Positions 43,192-50,696 of a DNA stretch of 64,000 nt are shown in pieces. The position numbers and the translations under genes are program-made. Position 1 is the stretch's first letter, and each line of letters begins with the position of its first letter. Source of the stretch: Bordetella genomosp. 9 (GTDB lineage Bacteria > Pseudomonadota > Gammaproteobacteria > Burkholderiales > Burkholderiaceae_B); assembly GCF_002261425.1 (NCBI RefSeq), contig NZ_NEVJ01000002.1, positions 1,109,453 through 1,173,452 on the forward strand. The letters are read 5' to 3'. Below the pieces are notes generated by a model. That model was not told where the DNA came from, searched no databases, and saw only the letters and a list, made by a program, of their open reading frames with translations.

Positions 43192-45399
43192 TCAAAGATC
43201 TTCCATGCCCATCGCGGGATCGCTCAGGCCGTCCTTGCCCGTTTCGACGCGGCCCGCGAATCGGCGCGACCAGCCGGGCTGCTCGGCGCAAGTGACCAGG
43301 AAATCGTACCACTGGGCGCTGTCCTTCAGGTCCCAGTGCACGTCCTGCGTGGCGCCGGCGGCGACCGTCAGGTTCCACGGCCCGTCGTTGCGATAGGCCT
43401 TGGCCCGTACCGTCAGGTGCGCGTCCTTGCCGCCGGTGTTCATGCCGGTCAGGTAGACGTTGCCGTTCGCCACGTCGTAGCAGACGCGCACTTCGGGCAC
43501 GGCGGCGCCGTTGGCCGCCTGCGCCGCCAGGTCGCCGGTGTAGCCCCGGTGATAGCCGTTCGGTCCCAGCACCCACAGGTCGTAGCGGCCGTCATCGGTG
43601 GCCTTGGTGTCCCAGCTGTCGTCCAGCTGTTTGCCGGCCTCGACAACGTAGCGGCGCGGGATACGGTCCAGGTGCAGGCGGTCGTACACGTGGAAGACGG
43701 CGGCCGCCGAACCCGTATTGGAGAAGATCAGCTTGACGGCGCCGGTTGCAGCGTCGGCGCGCGCGCTGGTGTGCAGCTCGTACGGCAAGGCGCGCGACGG
43801 ACGCGTGCCGCCGCCCTGGCGCGGCAGGTTCTGCGGCGTGGGCAGGGCCACCTGGCCCAGCGCATCCTGCGAAATGCGCAGCGTGTCCGCGTCGTTGCGG
43901 GTGCGGCGGCCGCCCAGCGTGGGCAGCGCATCGTCGTTGGGCGTCGCGAAGTTGAAGGCCGAGGTCAGGTCGCCGAAGACCGCGCGACGGTAGGGACTGA
44001 TCTGGGTTTCTGCGACCCCGAAACGGGCCTCCAGAAAACGCAGCACGGACGTATGGTCGAACTGCTGCGAATTCACCCAGCCGCCACGGCTCCATGGCGA
44101 GATCACATACATGGGAACGCGCGGTCCCGGACCGTAGCAGTCGCCGTCCGGCGTGGGCATCGAGGTGTTCGGCACCACGCCATGCGTGTAGTACTCGTAC
44201 GACATATCGGCGGCGCTCAGCGTCGATTTACCGAAGGTGGCGCCCGACGTCATATCCAGCGACGGCGCGCAGGGCGGCGGCACGTGGTCGAAATAGCCGT
44301 CGTTCTCGTCGAAGTTGATCAGCAGCACGGTCTTGGACCATACGTCCGGATTGGCGGTCAGCGCATCCAGCACTTCCTGGGTGTACCAGCCGCCTTGCAC
44401 GGGGCTCGACGGACCGGGATGCTCGGAATACGTTTCCGGCGCGATGATCCAGGAAACCTGCGCCAGCTTGTTGTCCAGGATGTCCTGCTTGAAGGTGCCC
44501 AGGAAACCGCCATCCGGCATCGTGTTGGCGATGCCCTTGTACAGCGGGTTGTTGACGTCGTCGGTGGGGGCATACGCCGGATTCACCGGCACGTCATGGT
44601 AGACCGGCTTGCCGGAACGCAGATTGGCGTCGCGATATTGCTTGAAGCCGATCAAGGGGTTGTCGGTGAAGTTGTCGGGCATGTTCTGGTAAACCATCCA
44701 CGACACGCCGGCCTGCGTCAGCCGTTCCGGGTAGGTCGCCCAGTCGAAGCCCGTCGTGGCCAGGTTGGTGGTCGTGTCCAGGCCGTCCCATACGTTGTTC
44801 ACCACCACGTGCGCGGACGGTGTCGTCGCGCCGTTCGTGCCGGTCCAGTGGAACAGGCGATTGGTATTGGTGCCGCCGTGCAGGGAGCAGAAATACCCAT
44901 CGCACAGGGTGAACGCATTGGCCAGGGCGAACTGGAAGGACGCTTCCTGTTCGGTGAAGTAACCCATGGATTGCGTACGCTTGTAGCGCGCCCACTGGTA
45001 CATGCGGCCCTTGTCCCAGGCGTCACGCGCGTCCTTCCAGCTGTGCGGCGTGCCGCTGACGCGCTGCGCATTGCCCGCGGTCTGGTCCAGGTGATACGGC
45101 AGGATGGGCTTGCCGTTGGCGTCCAGCTGCTGCCAGACGTTCAGCGCGTTCGGCACCGGGATCGTGAAGCGATCGCCGAAGCCGCGCACGCCGGCCAGCG
45201 TGCCGAAGTAGTTGTCGAAGGAACGGTTCTCCTGCATCAGGATGACGACGTGCTCGACATCCTTGATGGTGCCCGTGCGATTGTTCGCCGGGATGGCCAG
45301 CGCCCGGCGGATGCTGGGCGGGAACATGCTCAGTGCGGTCAGGGACGCGGTGGCGCCCAGGCTGTTGCGCAGAAACTTGCGTTTGGCGTTGTTGATCAT
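43192..45399 (-). CDS. Phosphocholine/phospholipid-type phospholipase C (acid phosphatase superfamily)
   Basis: The 735-residue protein has the bacterial non-toxin PLC pattern: EHVVILMQENRSFDNYFGTLAGVRGFGDR (about 62-90, with the metal-binding Glu/Asn), WARYKRTQSMGYFTEQE, LINFDENDGYFDHVPPP, and SPWSRGGWVNSQQFDHTSVLRFLEARFG. Two C-terminal beta domains typical of PLC-N/PLC-H follow. The N terminus reads KRKFLRNSLGATASL, a Tat-like signal with Lys-Arg instead of Arg-Arg. I chose the ATG at 45399; a GTG-free open stretch of 13 codons upstream lacks homology. It cleaves phospholipid head groups, probably to gain phosphate, in line with the PHO box at 45860-45877 ahead of the upstream lipoprotein gene. 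Confidence 0.92.
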   Translation of the reverse strand: MINNAKRKFLRNSLGATASLTALSMFPPSIRRALAIPANNRTGTIKDVEHVVILMQENRSFDNYFGTLAGVRGFGDRFTIPVPNALNVWQQLDANGKPILPYHLDQTAGNAQRVSGTPHSWKDARDAWDKGRMYQWARYKRTQSMGYFTEQEASFQFALANAFTLCDGYFCSLHGGTNTNRLFHWTGTNGATTPSAHVVVNNVWDGLDTTTNLATTGFDWATYPERLTQAGVSWMVYQNMPDNFTDNPLIGFKQYRDANLRSGKPVYHDVPVNPAYAPTDDVNNPLYKGIANTMPDGGFLGTFKQDILDNKLAQVSWIIAPETYSEHPGPSSPVQGGWYTQEVLDALTANPDVWSKTVLLINFDENDGYFDHVPPPCAPSLDMTSGATFGKSTLSAADMSYEYYTHGVVPNTSMPTPDGDCYGPGPRVPMYVISPWSRGGWVNSQQFDHTSVLRFLEARFGVAETQISPYRRAVFGDLTSAFNFATPNDDALPTLGGRRTRNDADTLRISQDALGQVALPTPQNLPRQGGGTRPSRALPYELHTSARADAATGAVKLIFSNTGSAAAVFHVYDRLHLDRIPRRYVVEAGKQLDDSWDTKATDDGRYDLWVLGPNGYHRGYTGDLAAQAANGAAVPEVRVCYDVANGNVYLTGMNTGGKDAHLTVRAKAYRNDGPWNLTVAAGATQDVHWDLKDSAQWYDFLVTCAEQPGWSRRFAGRVETGKDGLSDPAMGMEDL

Positions 45400-45516
45400 T
45401 GTCGGTTCGCGGGTCGGTTGTGGCGCGAAGGCCTGCATGGCGGGCGTGATGCCGCCAGGGTCGCTATCGGAAGAAAGAGGAAGAGCGCGGAAACTACGTC
45501 CGCGGCGGACGGCCGC

Positions 45517-45738
45517 CTACGGCGCGCAGTGCATCACCGGCGCGGGGGGCTGCGGCGTTCCCGGCTGATCCAGGTTCGTCGGTTGGGTGGGGGTATCGGG
45601 ATTCGACGGAGCGTCGTCATCGTCGTCGTGGTCCCCACCGCAGGCGGTGAGCGAACAAGCGATGGCGACAGCGGCCAGCAGCATGGGCCAGCGCGCGGCG
45701 GGACGGGCGTGGGAGCGTTGGATAGGGGTCGGTTTCAT
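45517..45738 (-). CDS. Small predicted lipoprotein
   Basis: The 73-residue protein has a signal peptide with lipobox LTAC (cysteine near residue 33), then GGDHDDDDD and a Pro/Thr/Gln-rich tail ending in MHCAP. No domain is recognised. It precedes the phospholipase C gene by 117 bp in the same direction and shares the upstream PHO box, so the two are probably one phosphate-starvation unit. The acidic Asp run after the lipid anchor could bind Ca2+, which is a guess. Confidence 0.7.
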   Translation of the reverse strand: MKPTPIQRSHARPAARWPMLLAAVAIACSLTACGGDHDDDDDAPSNPDTPTQPTNLDQPGTPQPPAPVMHCAP

Positions 45739-45792
45739 GCGGCGAGGGAGGCGGGTTGCAGAAACGGCCGTTCAACCGGCCGTGCGCGTCGG

Positions 45793-45824
45793 ATTGTGCG
45801 TTTGAGGAGACTCAAACGCACAAT
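45793..45824. repeat. Perfect 14-bp inverted repeat with 4-base loop
   Basis: The arms at 45793-45806 and 45811-45824 (ATTGTGCGTTTGAG and its complement) are exact, around loop GAGA. On the minus strand the hairpin lies in the leader of the lipoprotein/phospholipase transcript, after a run of six T. No T tract follows it in either direction, so it is not a standard intrinsic terminator. An mRNA-stabilising or regulatory stem, or an operator, is possible. Confidence 0.6.
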
Positions 45825-45859
45825 TCCAAAAAAGTGCAACCGCATGATCGGCCAGCGAA

Positions 45860-45877
45860 GTGACATGGCCGTGACAG
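45860..45877 (-). promoter_or_regulatory. PHO box upstream of the lipoprotein-phospholipase C unit
   Basis: Read leftward, CTGTCAC, a 4-bp spacer GGCC, and ATGTCAC form two 7-bp repeats with the 11-bp period of a PhoB site. It lies about 120 bp before the lipoprotein start and 60 bp after the stop of the Bug gene. Confidence 0.6.
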
Positions 45878-45936
45878 GGAGGTTTAAGGAAGATGGCGGG
45901 AATGTGGAGACGACGCGTACCGGCAGCTATGGATAT

Positions 45937-46917
45937 TCACTTCCCCTGTTGCAGGCTTTGCTTCAAGCCGGTCTGCTCCGCCGCGGTGCGCGAGACTTCC
46001 AGTTTCCTGGCGATCACCGCCTTGAACTCGCTCGGCGAATTGCCGGTGGGGATGAATCCCATGGACAGGAATTTCTCGCCCAGCTTGGGATCGCGCAGGG
46101 CCTCCATGAGCGCGCTGTTCAAGGTGGATTTCAGGCTGTCCGGCATGCCCTTCGGCCCGACCAGGCCGTAGAAGAACGTGCTTTCCAATCCAGGCACCGC
46201 TTCCGAAAGCGTCTGCACGTCGGAAAGCCCCGCCCAGCGCGTGGTCGATCCCACGGCGATGGCGCGCGCGGCGCCGCTTTTGATGTAGGGCAGCGCCACG
46301 CCCAGCGGCAGCACCAGCATGTCGACGTGGCCGGCGATCAGGTCGGTCAGCGCCGGGCCTGTTCCCGGGTAGCCGATGATGGTGGTTTTCACGCCGGCGG
46401 CGTCCTGTATCCGCAGGCTATCCAGGTGCATGCCGCCACCCGAGACGACCGCGAAGTTGAGTTTGCCTGGATTCTTTTTGGCGTAGGCGACGAAGTCGGC
46501 GAAGCTCTTGATCGGCACCGACGGGTTGACCACCAGCACGGTACCGCCGGAAGCGATCTGGCCGATATGGTCGAAGTCCTTCACGAGGTCGTAACCCAGG
46601 TCGTCGCGCACCGCCGCGTTGCCGATATCGGAATCGGTCCAGATGCCCAGCGTGTAGCCGTCCGGGGCGGCGGCCTTCAGATCCCGGATGCCGATGACGC
46701 CCGTGCCGCCTGGGCGATTCTTCACGATCACCTGCTGGCCCCACTTGCGGGACAGCACTTCGGCGACGCTGCGCGCGACCGTGTCGGTGCCGCCGCCCGG
46801 TGCATAGCCGACGATTAGGGTGACGGGACGGGTGGGGAATTCGGCGGCATGCGCCGCGGGCAACAGCAATGAGAGAGCCGTCCACACGCCGATGGACAAA
46901 CGGACTATCAGCTTCAT
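45937..46917 (-). CDS. Bug-family (TctC) periplasmic solute-binding protein
   Basis: The 326-residue protein has a signal peptide (cleavage near PAAHAAEFPTRP) and Bug motifs FPTRPVTLIVGYAPGGGTDTVAR, KNRPGGTGVIGIRDL, PDGYTLGIW and GYPGTGPALTDLIAGHV. GAGGAGGAAG lies just before the ATG at 46917, which begins the signal peptide. It is divergent from the BVMO gene, with a shared operator-like motif, and probably brings in the substrate of the BVMO/SDR/esterase set. It is the fourth orphan Bug protein in the window. Confidence 0.92.
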   Translation of the reverse strand: MKLIVRLSIGVWTALSLLLPAAHAAEFPTRPVTLIVGYAPGGGTDTVARSVAEVLSRKWGQQVIVKNRPGGTGVIGIRDLKAAAPDGYTLGIWTDSDIGNAAVRDDLGYDLVKDFDHIGQIASGGTVLVVNPSVPIKSFADFVAYAKKNPGKLNFAVVSGGGMHLDSLRIQDAAGVKTTIIGYPGTGPALTDLIAGHVDMLVLPLGVALPYIKSGAARAIAVGSTTRWAGLSDVQTLSEAVPGLESTFFYGLVGPKGMPDSLKSTLNSALMEALRDPKLGEKFLSMGFIPTGNSPSEFKAVIARKLEVSRTAAEQTGLKQSLQQGK

Positions 46918-46992
46918 TTTGTCTTCCTCCTCAGGGGATGACAGGTCGCGACGCCTTGCTATGCCTGCGGCTTGCGCGATCCTGCGTGATTC

Positions 46993-47020
46993 ACTATACA
47001 AAAAAACAAATGACTGTCAA
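46993..47020 (-). promoter_or_regulatory. Sigma-70 promoter for the Bug gene
   Basis: Read leftward, TTGACA (47020-47015), a 16-bp spacer and TATAGT (46998-46993) give a near-consensus promoter about 75 bp before the start codon. The spacer holds a run of T. A TCTATAGA palindrome lies 15 bp upstream of the -35. Confidence 0.7.
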
Positions 47021-47035
47021 AGAAAATATTCGTCC

Positions 47036-47043
47036 TCTATAGA
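47036..47043. promoter_or_regulatory. TCTATAGA-centred operator candidate, copy 1
   Basis: The core palindrome TCTATAGA lies 15 bp upstream of the -35 of the Bug promoter. Flanks CGTCC and AAACG add partial symmetry. Matches copy 2 at 47179-47194. Confidence 0.55.
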
Positions 47044-47178
47044 AAACGGAAGCGTTGTCTCAGAGTGAGCGCCGGTCCTTTTCATCCTCTTGGCTGACCT
47101 CCTCCATCGCCTGTCCGACGACGGATCCTGGAGACCCGCCGAAGCTGTGGCAAAGCCGCCCGTTCCGAATCGCTGGAC

Positions 47179-47194
47179 GTCGTCTATAGAAGAC
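47179..47194. promoter_or_regulatory. TCTATAGA-centred operator candidate, copy 2
   Basis: GTCGTCTATAGAAGAC is a 16-bp palindrome with one mismatched pair. It lies 12 bp upstream of the -35 candidate of the rightward promoter (core 16 bp upstream), mirroring copy 1. Confidence 0.55.
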
Positions 47195-47206
47195 AAAAGT
47201 AGCCTA

Positions 47207-47235
47207 TTGCAAACGACAAGTGCATGCCATACCAT
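47207..47235 (+). promoter_or_regulatory. Candidate sigma-70 promoter for the BVMO-SDR operon
   Basis: TTGCAA (47207-47212), a 17-bp spacer and TACCAT (47230-47235) make a moderate promoter about 80 bp before the BVMO start, downstream of operator copy 2. Confidence 0.45.
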
Positions 47236-47316
47236 GACCCAACCGCGGCACACATGTTCCGTCGCACATACCGCCGGCACGTGCTTCCGGCGCTCGAAGA
47301 TCCACAAGGAGGAGAC

Positions 47317-48987
47317 ATGTCCCAGGCCCAACACCCCCCAGCATCCCCACCCGGTCCAGCCGAACACGTCGACGTCCTGATCGTCGGCGCGGGCTTCGGC
47401 GGGCTTTATGCCATACACCGCATGCGCAAGCTCGGCCTGCAGGTGCGCTGCATCGAAGCGGCAAGCGGGGTGGGCGGCACATGGTTCTGGAACCGCTACC
47501 CGGGCGCGCGCTGCGACGTGGAAAGCCTCGACTACTCCTACTCTTTTTCCGACGAACTGCAGCAGGAATGGAGCTGGTCGCACCGCTACGCCGAACAGCC
47601 GGAAATCCTGGCCTACCTCAACCACGTCGCCGACCGCTTCGGCCTGCGCCAGCACATACGCTTCGAAACGCGGGTGACGGGCATGCGCTACGACGAAGGC
47701 CGCGCCGTGTGGAGCGTCTCCACCGACAAAGGCCCCGCGGTCGAAGCGCGCTTCTGCATCATGGCCAGCGGCAATCTGTCGGCGCCACGGGTTCCGGACA
47801 TCCCCGGCATCGAGCGCTTCAAGGGTGAATGGCACCATTCCGCCCGTTGGCCGGAGCAGGGCGTGGACTTCACCGGCAAGCGTGTCGCGCTCATCGGCAC
47901 GGGCGCCACCGGCGTGCAGATGCTGCCCAGGATCGCCGCGCAGGCAAGCCGGGTCACCGTCTTCCAGCGCACCGCGAACTTCAGCGTGCCCGCGAACAAC
48001 CATCCCATGCCGGAAGACGAGGAACGCGAGCAGAAAGCCAACTACCCGGCGCTGCGCAAGGCCGCGCGCAAGCAGGCCTCCGGCATGTCGCGCGTCGCCA
48101 TACCGACCATGTCGGCCCTCGACATGCCGCGCGAGGACAGGCTGCGCCTCTACGAACGGCTATGGGCCAAGGGCGGCAGCGCCCGCATGATGGGCGCGTT
48201 CACCGACCTCATGCGCAATGCGGAGGCGAACGAAAGCCTCGCTTCGTTCGTCCGCGAAAAGATCCGCGCGGTCGTCAAGGATCCCGCCACGGCCGACATC
48301 CTGACGCCCCGCGATCACCCGATCGGGTCGCGCCGGCTTTGCGTGGATACGGACTACTACGAGAGCTACAACCGGGACAACGTCAAGCTGGTGGACGCCC
48401 GCCGCACGCCCATCCAGGAAATCACCGAACAAGGCGTGCGCACCACCGACGCCGACTACGACGTCGACGTCATCGCCTTCGCGACGGGCTTCGACGCCAT
48501 GACCGGCGCGCTGAACGAGATATCCATCACCGGTCGAGCGGGGGCGCGCCTGGGGGAAAAATGGCGTGCCGGTCCGGCGACCTACCTGGGCCTGATGGTG
48601 CACGGATTCCCGAACATGTTCATCGTGACGGGCCCGGGCAGCCCGTCGGTCAAGGCCAATATGGTCACCGCGATCGAACAGCACGTCGAATGGATAGCGG
48701 ATTGCCTGACCTATCTCGACGACCACGGCATCGACACGATAGAGCCGACGTCCGAGGCCGAAGACGATTGGGTGCGGCACGTCAACGAGGTGGCCAACGG
48801 CACGCTTTTTCCGCAGGCCACCAACTCCTGGTACGTCGGCGCCAACATCCCCGGCAAGCCGCGCGTCTTCATGCCTTATGTCGCGGGGCTTCCGGCCTAC
48901 ATCAAGACATGCGAAGAGGTCGTCGCCAACGGCTATCGCGGCTTCGACCTGCGCAAGAACAAGGTGGATGCGGAGGCCGCGCCATGA
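47317..48987 (+). CDS. Baeyer-Villiger monooxygenase (flavin-containing, type I)
   Basis: The 556-residue FAD/NADPH enzyme has two Rossmann motifs, VGAGFGGLYA (about residue 22) and IGTGATGVQ (about 193), and between them the BVMO fingerprint FKGEWHHSARWP (F-x-G-x3-H-x3-W-P). The segments GGTWFWNRYPGARCDVES and NFSVPANN place it near the cyclohexanone/cyclopentanone monooxygenase group. It inserts oxygen next to a ketone to give an ester or lactone. AAGGAGGAG lies 5 bases before the ATG at 47317; upstream in-frame codons were rejected. It overlaps the next gene by ATGA. The substrate cannot be fixed from sequence. Confidence 0.92.
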   Translation: MSQAQHPPASPPGPAEHVDVLIVGAGFGGLYAIHRMRKLGLQVRCIEAASGVGGTWFWNRYPGARCDVESLDYSYSFSDELQQEWSWSHRYAEQPEILAYLNHVADRFGLRQHIRFETRVTGMRYDEGRAVWSVSTDKGPAVEARFCIMASGNLSAPRVPDIPGIERFKGEWHHSARWPEQGVDFTGKRVALIGTGATGVQMLPRIAAQASRVTVFQRTANFSVPANNHPMPEDEEREQKANYPALRKAARKQASGMSRVAIPTMSALDMPREDRLRLYERLWAKGGSARMMGAFTDLMRNAEANESLASFVREKIRAVVKDPATADILTPRDHPIGSRRLCVDTDYYESYNRDNVKLVDARRTPIQEITEQGVRTTDADYDVDVIAFATGFDAMTGALNEISITGRAGARLGEKWRAGPATYLGLMVHGFPNMFIVTGPGSPSVKANMVTAIEQHVEWIADCLTYLDDHGIDTIEPTSEAEDDWVRHVNEVANGTLFPQATNSWYVGANIPGKPRVFMPYVAGLPAYIKTCEEVVANGYRGFDLRKNKVDAEAAP

Positions 48988-49742
48988 CGGGCCGAAACAT
49001 AGTCGTGGTGGGCGGGGCGTCCGGCATCGGACTGGAGACTGCCCGGTATTTTCTCGACCGTGGCGACGCCGTGACCCTCATCGACGTCGACGCCGGAAAA
49101 GTCAGCCAGGCTGAAGCCGCGCTGGCCCGGTCCGGCGGCCGCGTCATCGGCATGCCGGCCGACGTCAGGGATCGCGCCAGCCTGGACGATGCCTTCAAAA
49201 ATGGCGCTGCCCGCCATGGCGGCATCGATGCGCTGGTCTACACCGCGGGCGTGCTGCTTCCCGCGACGCTGGCCGATATGACGGACGAGGTCTACGACCT
49301 GACGTTCGACGTGAACGCCAGGGGATTCTGGCGCTGCGCACAGGCCGCCTTGCCGCACTTCCCCGATACCGGCGGCGCGATCGTCGCGATATCGTCGTCG
49401 GCGGGCCTGCGCCCCAAGGCGGGTAACGGCGCTTACGCGGCGTCCAAGGTCGCGCTGCAGTTCCTGGCGCGTACGCTGGCCCTGGAAGTCGCGCACAGGC
49501 AGATACGCGTGAACTGCATCTGCCCCAGCATGCTCAAGACGCCGATGACGGAAAAATTCATCGCCGGATCGGCGCAGGGCGGCTTTCACCTGACGGCCAC
49601 CACGCCGCTCGGCCGTCTGTGCACGGAGGCCGACATCGCGCGGACCATCGCCTTCCTGTGCTCGGAAGACGCGTCCTTCATCACCGGCGCGACCATCGCC
49701 GTGGATGGCGGATCGACCGCCGGCATGCCGATGGCGCGCTGA
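48984..49742 (+). CDS. Short-chain dehydrogenase/reductase
   Basis: The 252-residue classical SDR has the NAD(P)-binding VVGGASGIGLETA (about residue 8), the catalytic Ser in AISSSAGL, YAASK with Tyr and Lys (about 153-157), and a C-terminal SFITGATIAVDGGST. An Asp (IDVD) at the end of the second strand suggests NAD(H). The ATG lies inside the BVMO stop (ATGA), so the two are coupled. It probably oxidises an alcohol to the ketone used by the BVMO. Confidence 0.92.
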   Translation: MTGRNIVVVGGASGIGLETARYFLDRGDAVTLIDVDAGKVSQAEAALARSGGRVIGMPADVRDRASLDDAFKNGAARHGGIDALVYTAGVLLPATLADMTDEVYDLTFDVNARGFWRCAQAALPHFPDTGGAIVAISSSAGLRPKAGNGAYAASKVALQFLARTLALEVAHRQIRVNCICPSMLKTPMTEKFIAGSAQGGFHLTATTPLGRLCTEADIARTIAFLCSEDASFITGATIAVDGGSTAGMPMAR

Positions 49743-49789
49743 CCGAGCTGCTATAGTCGCAACGACCCTGTGACAGGAATGATTTCATC

Positions 49790-50644
49790 GTGAGCACTGA
49801 GTACGGACTCGAGGCTGAAGCGCAATCGGACAAGCCTGCCCGTTCCGGAAAACACAGAAGCGCGGACGGCGCCGAACGCGTCGTCGGCAAGCCCGTGGGC
49901 GCGATCGTTTCCGGACTGGCGGTCCTGCGGGCGCTGCATCAGGCGCAACGCCCGCAAAGGGCCAGCGAGGTCGCGCGGGAAACCGGCTTGCATCGAGGCA
50001 CGGCATTCAACATCCTGCGCACCTTCCAGCGCGAAGGCCTGGTCGCCTATAACGAACGCGACCAGACCTACAGCATCGGCGTCATGGCCCTGGAACTCGC
50101 GCATGGCGTCCTGCGCACCAGCGGCTTGCTGGATGTCATCCGTCCAGAGATGTTTTCACTGGCCGAACGCGTAGGGGTGACGGTCGCGTTGGCGAAGGTC
50201 GAAAAAAGCTATGACCTGGTGCTGCTCGACTTCGTCGGCGGCGGCTTTCGCGTCGACAGCTATTTCAGCATGGGCCGCCGGTCGCCGCGCTTCTCAGGGG
50301 CATCGGGCCTGGTCATGGCCGCCTTTTCCGGCGCCAGCCCGGAACTGGTGGAATCCGCGTACGGGCAGACGGAATGGTTTCGCAAACCCGCCTTCGAGGA
50401 ATACCTCCAGCGTATCGAAACCACACGGGCGCGCGGCTACGCCCTGGATTCGGGTGACCGAAGGCGCGGCCTGACGCAGATCGCCGTCCCGATCTTCTCC
50501 CAGGCGGGGCCTTTGACGCTGGTCCTGACGGCGGTCAATTTCAGCTACACCATGACCGAACAGAAGATCGCGGAAGTGGCCGAAGCCATGCTGGCCTTCG
50601 CCGACCGTATGTCCCCGGAGCTGGGGCGCCTGCGCCTGGAATGA
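49790..50644 (+). CDS. IclR-family transcriptional regulator
   Basis: The 284-residue protein has an IclR HTH (GAIVSGLAVLRALHQAQRP, ASEVARETGLHRGTAFNILRTFQREGLV at about 43-90) and an effector domain ending near the C terminus (FSGASGLVMAAFSG, LDSGDRRRGLTQIAVPIF, NFSYTMTEQKI). It starts at GTG 49790 with AGGAA about 10 bases upstream. The first 40 residues are charged and probably disordered. It follows the SDR by 47 bp and is the likely regulator of the Bug/BVMO/SDR/esterase genes. Confidence 0.9.
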   Translation: MSTEYGLEAEAQSDKPARSGKHRSADGAERVVGKPVGAIVSGLAVLRALHQAQRPQRASEVARETGLHRGTAFNILRTFQREGLVAYNERDQTYSIGVMALELAHGVLRTSGLLDVIRPEMFSLAERVGVTVALAKVEKSYDLVLLDFVGGGFRVDSYFSMGRRSPRFSGASGLVMAAFSGASPELVESAYGQTEWFRKPAFEEYLQRIETTRARGYALDSGDRRRGLTQIAVPIFSQAGPLTLVLTAVNFSYTMTEQKIAEVAEAMLAFADRMSPELGRLRLE

Positions 50645-50696
50645 TCGAACCGTCGCCCGCGTGGCGCGGTCGTGCTCCAGTCCTGGACCGCGGCAA

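Larger units (their letters stand above)
46918..47316. promoter_or_regulatory. Divergent regulatory region between Bug and BVMO genes
   Basis: These 399 bp hold no supported gene. They contain two divergent promoters (leftward at 46993-47020, rightward at 47207-47235) and two TCTATAGA-centred palindromes placed about 15-16 bp upstream of each -35. The middle part (47060-47170) shows no structure that I can name. Confidence 0.55.

Noticed and set aside
42388..46818. A 1476-codon plus-strand frame across the DeoR, phospholipase and Bug genes
   Set aside because: It runs through three well-supported minus-strand genes and a strong terminator and shows only Arg/Gly/Val-rich composition.
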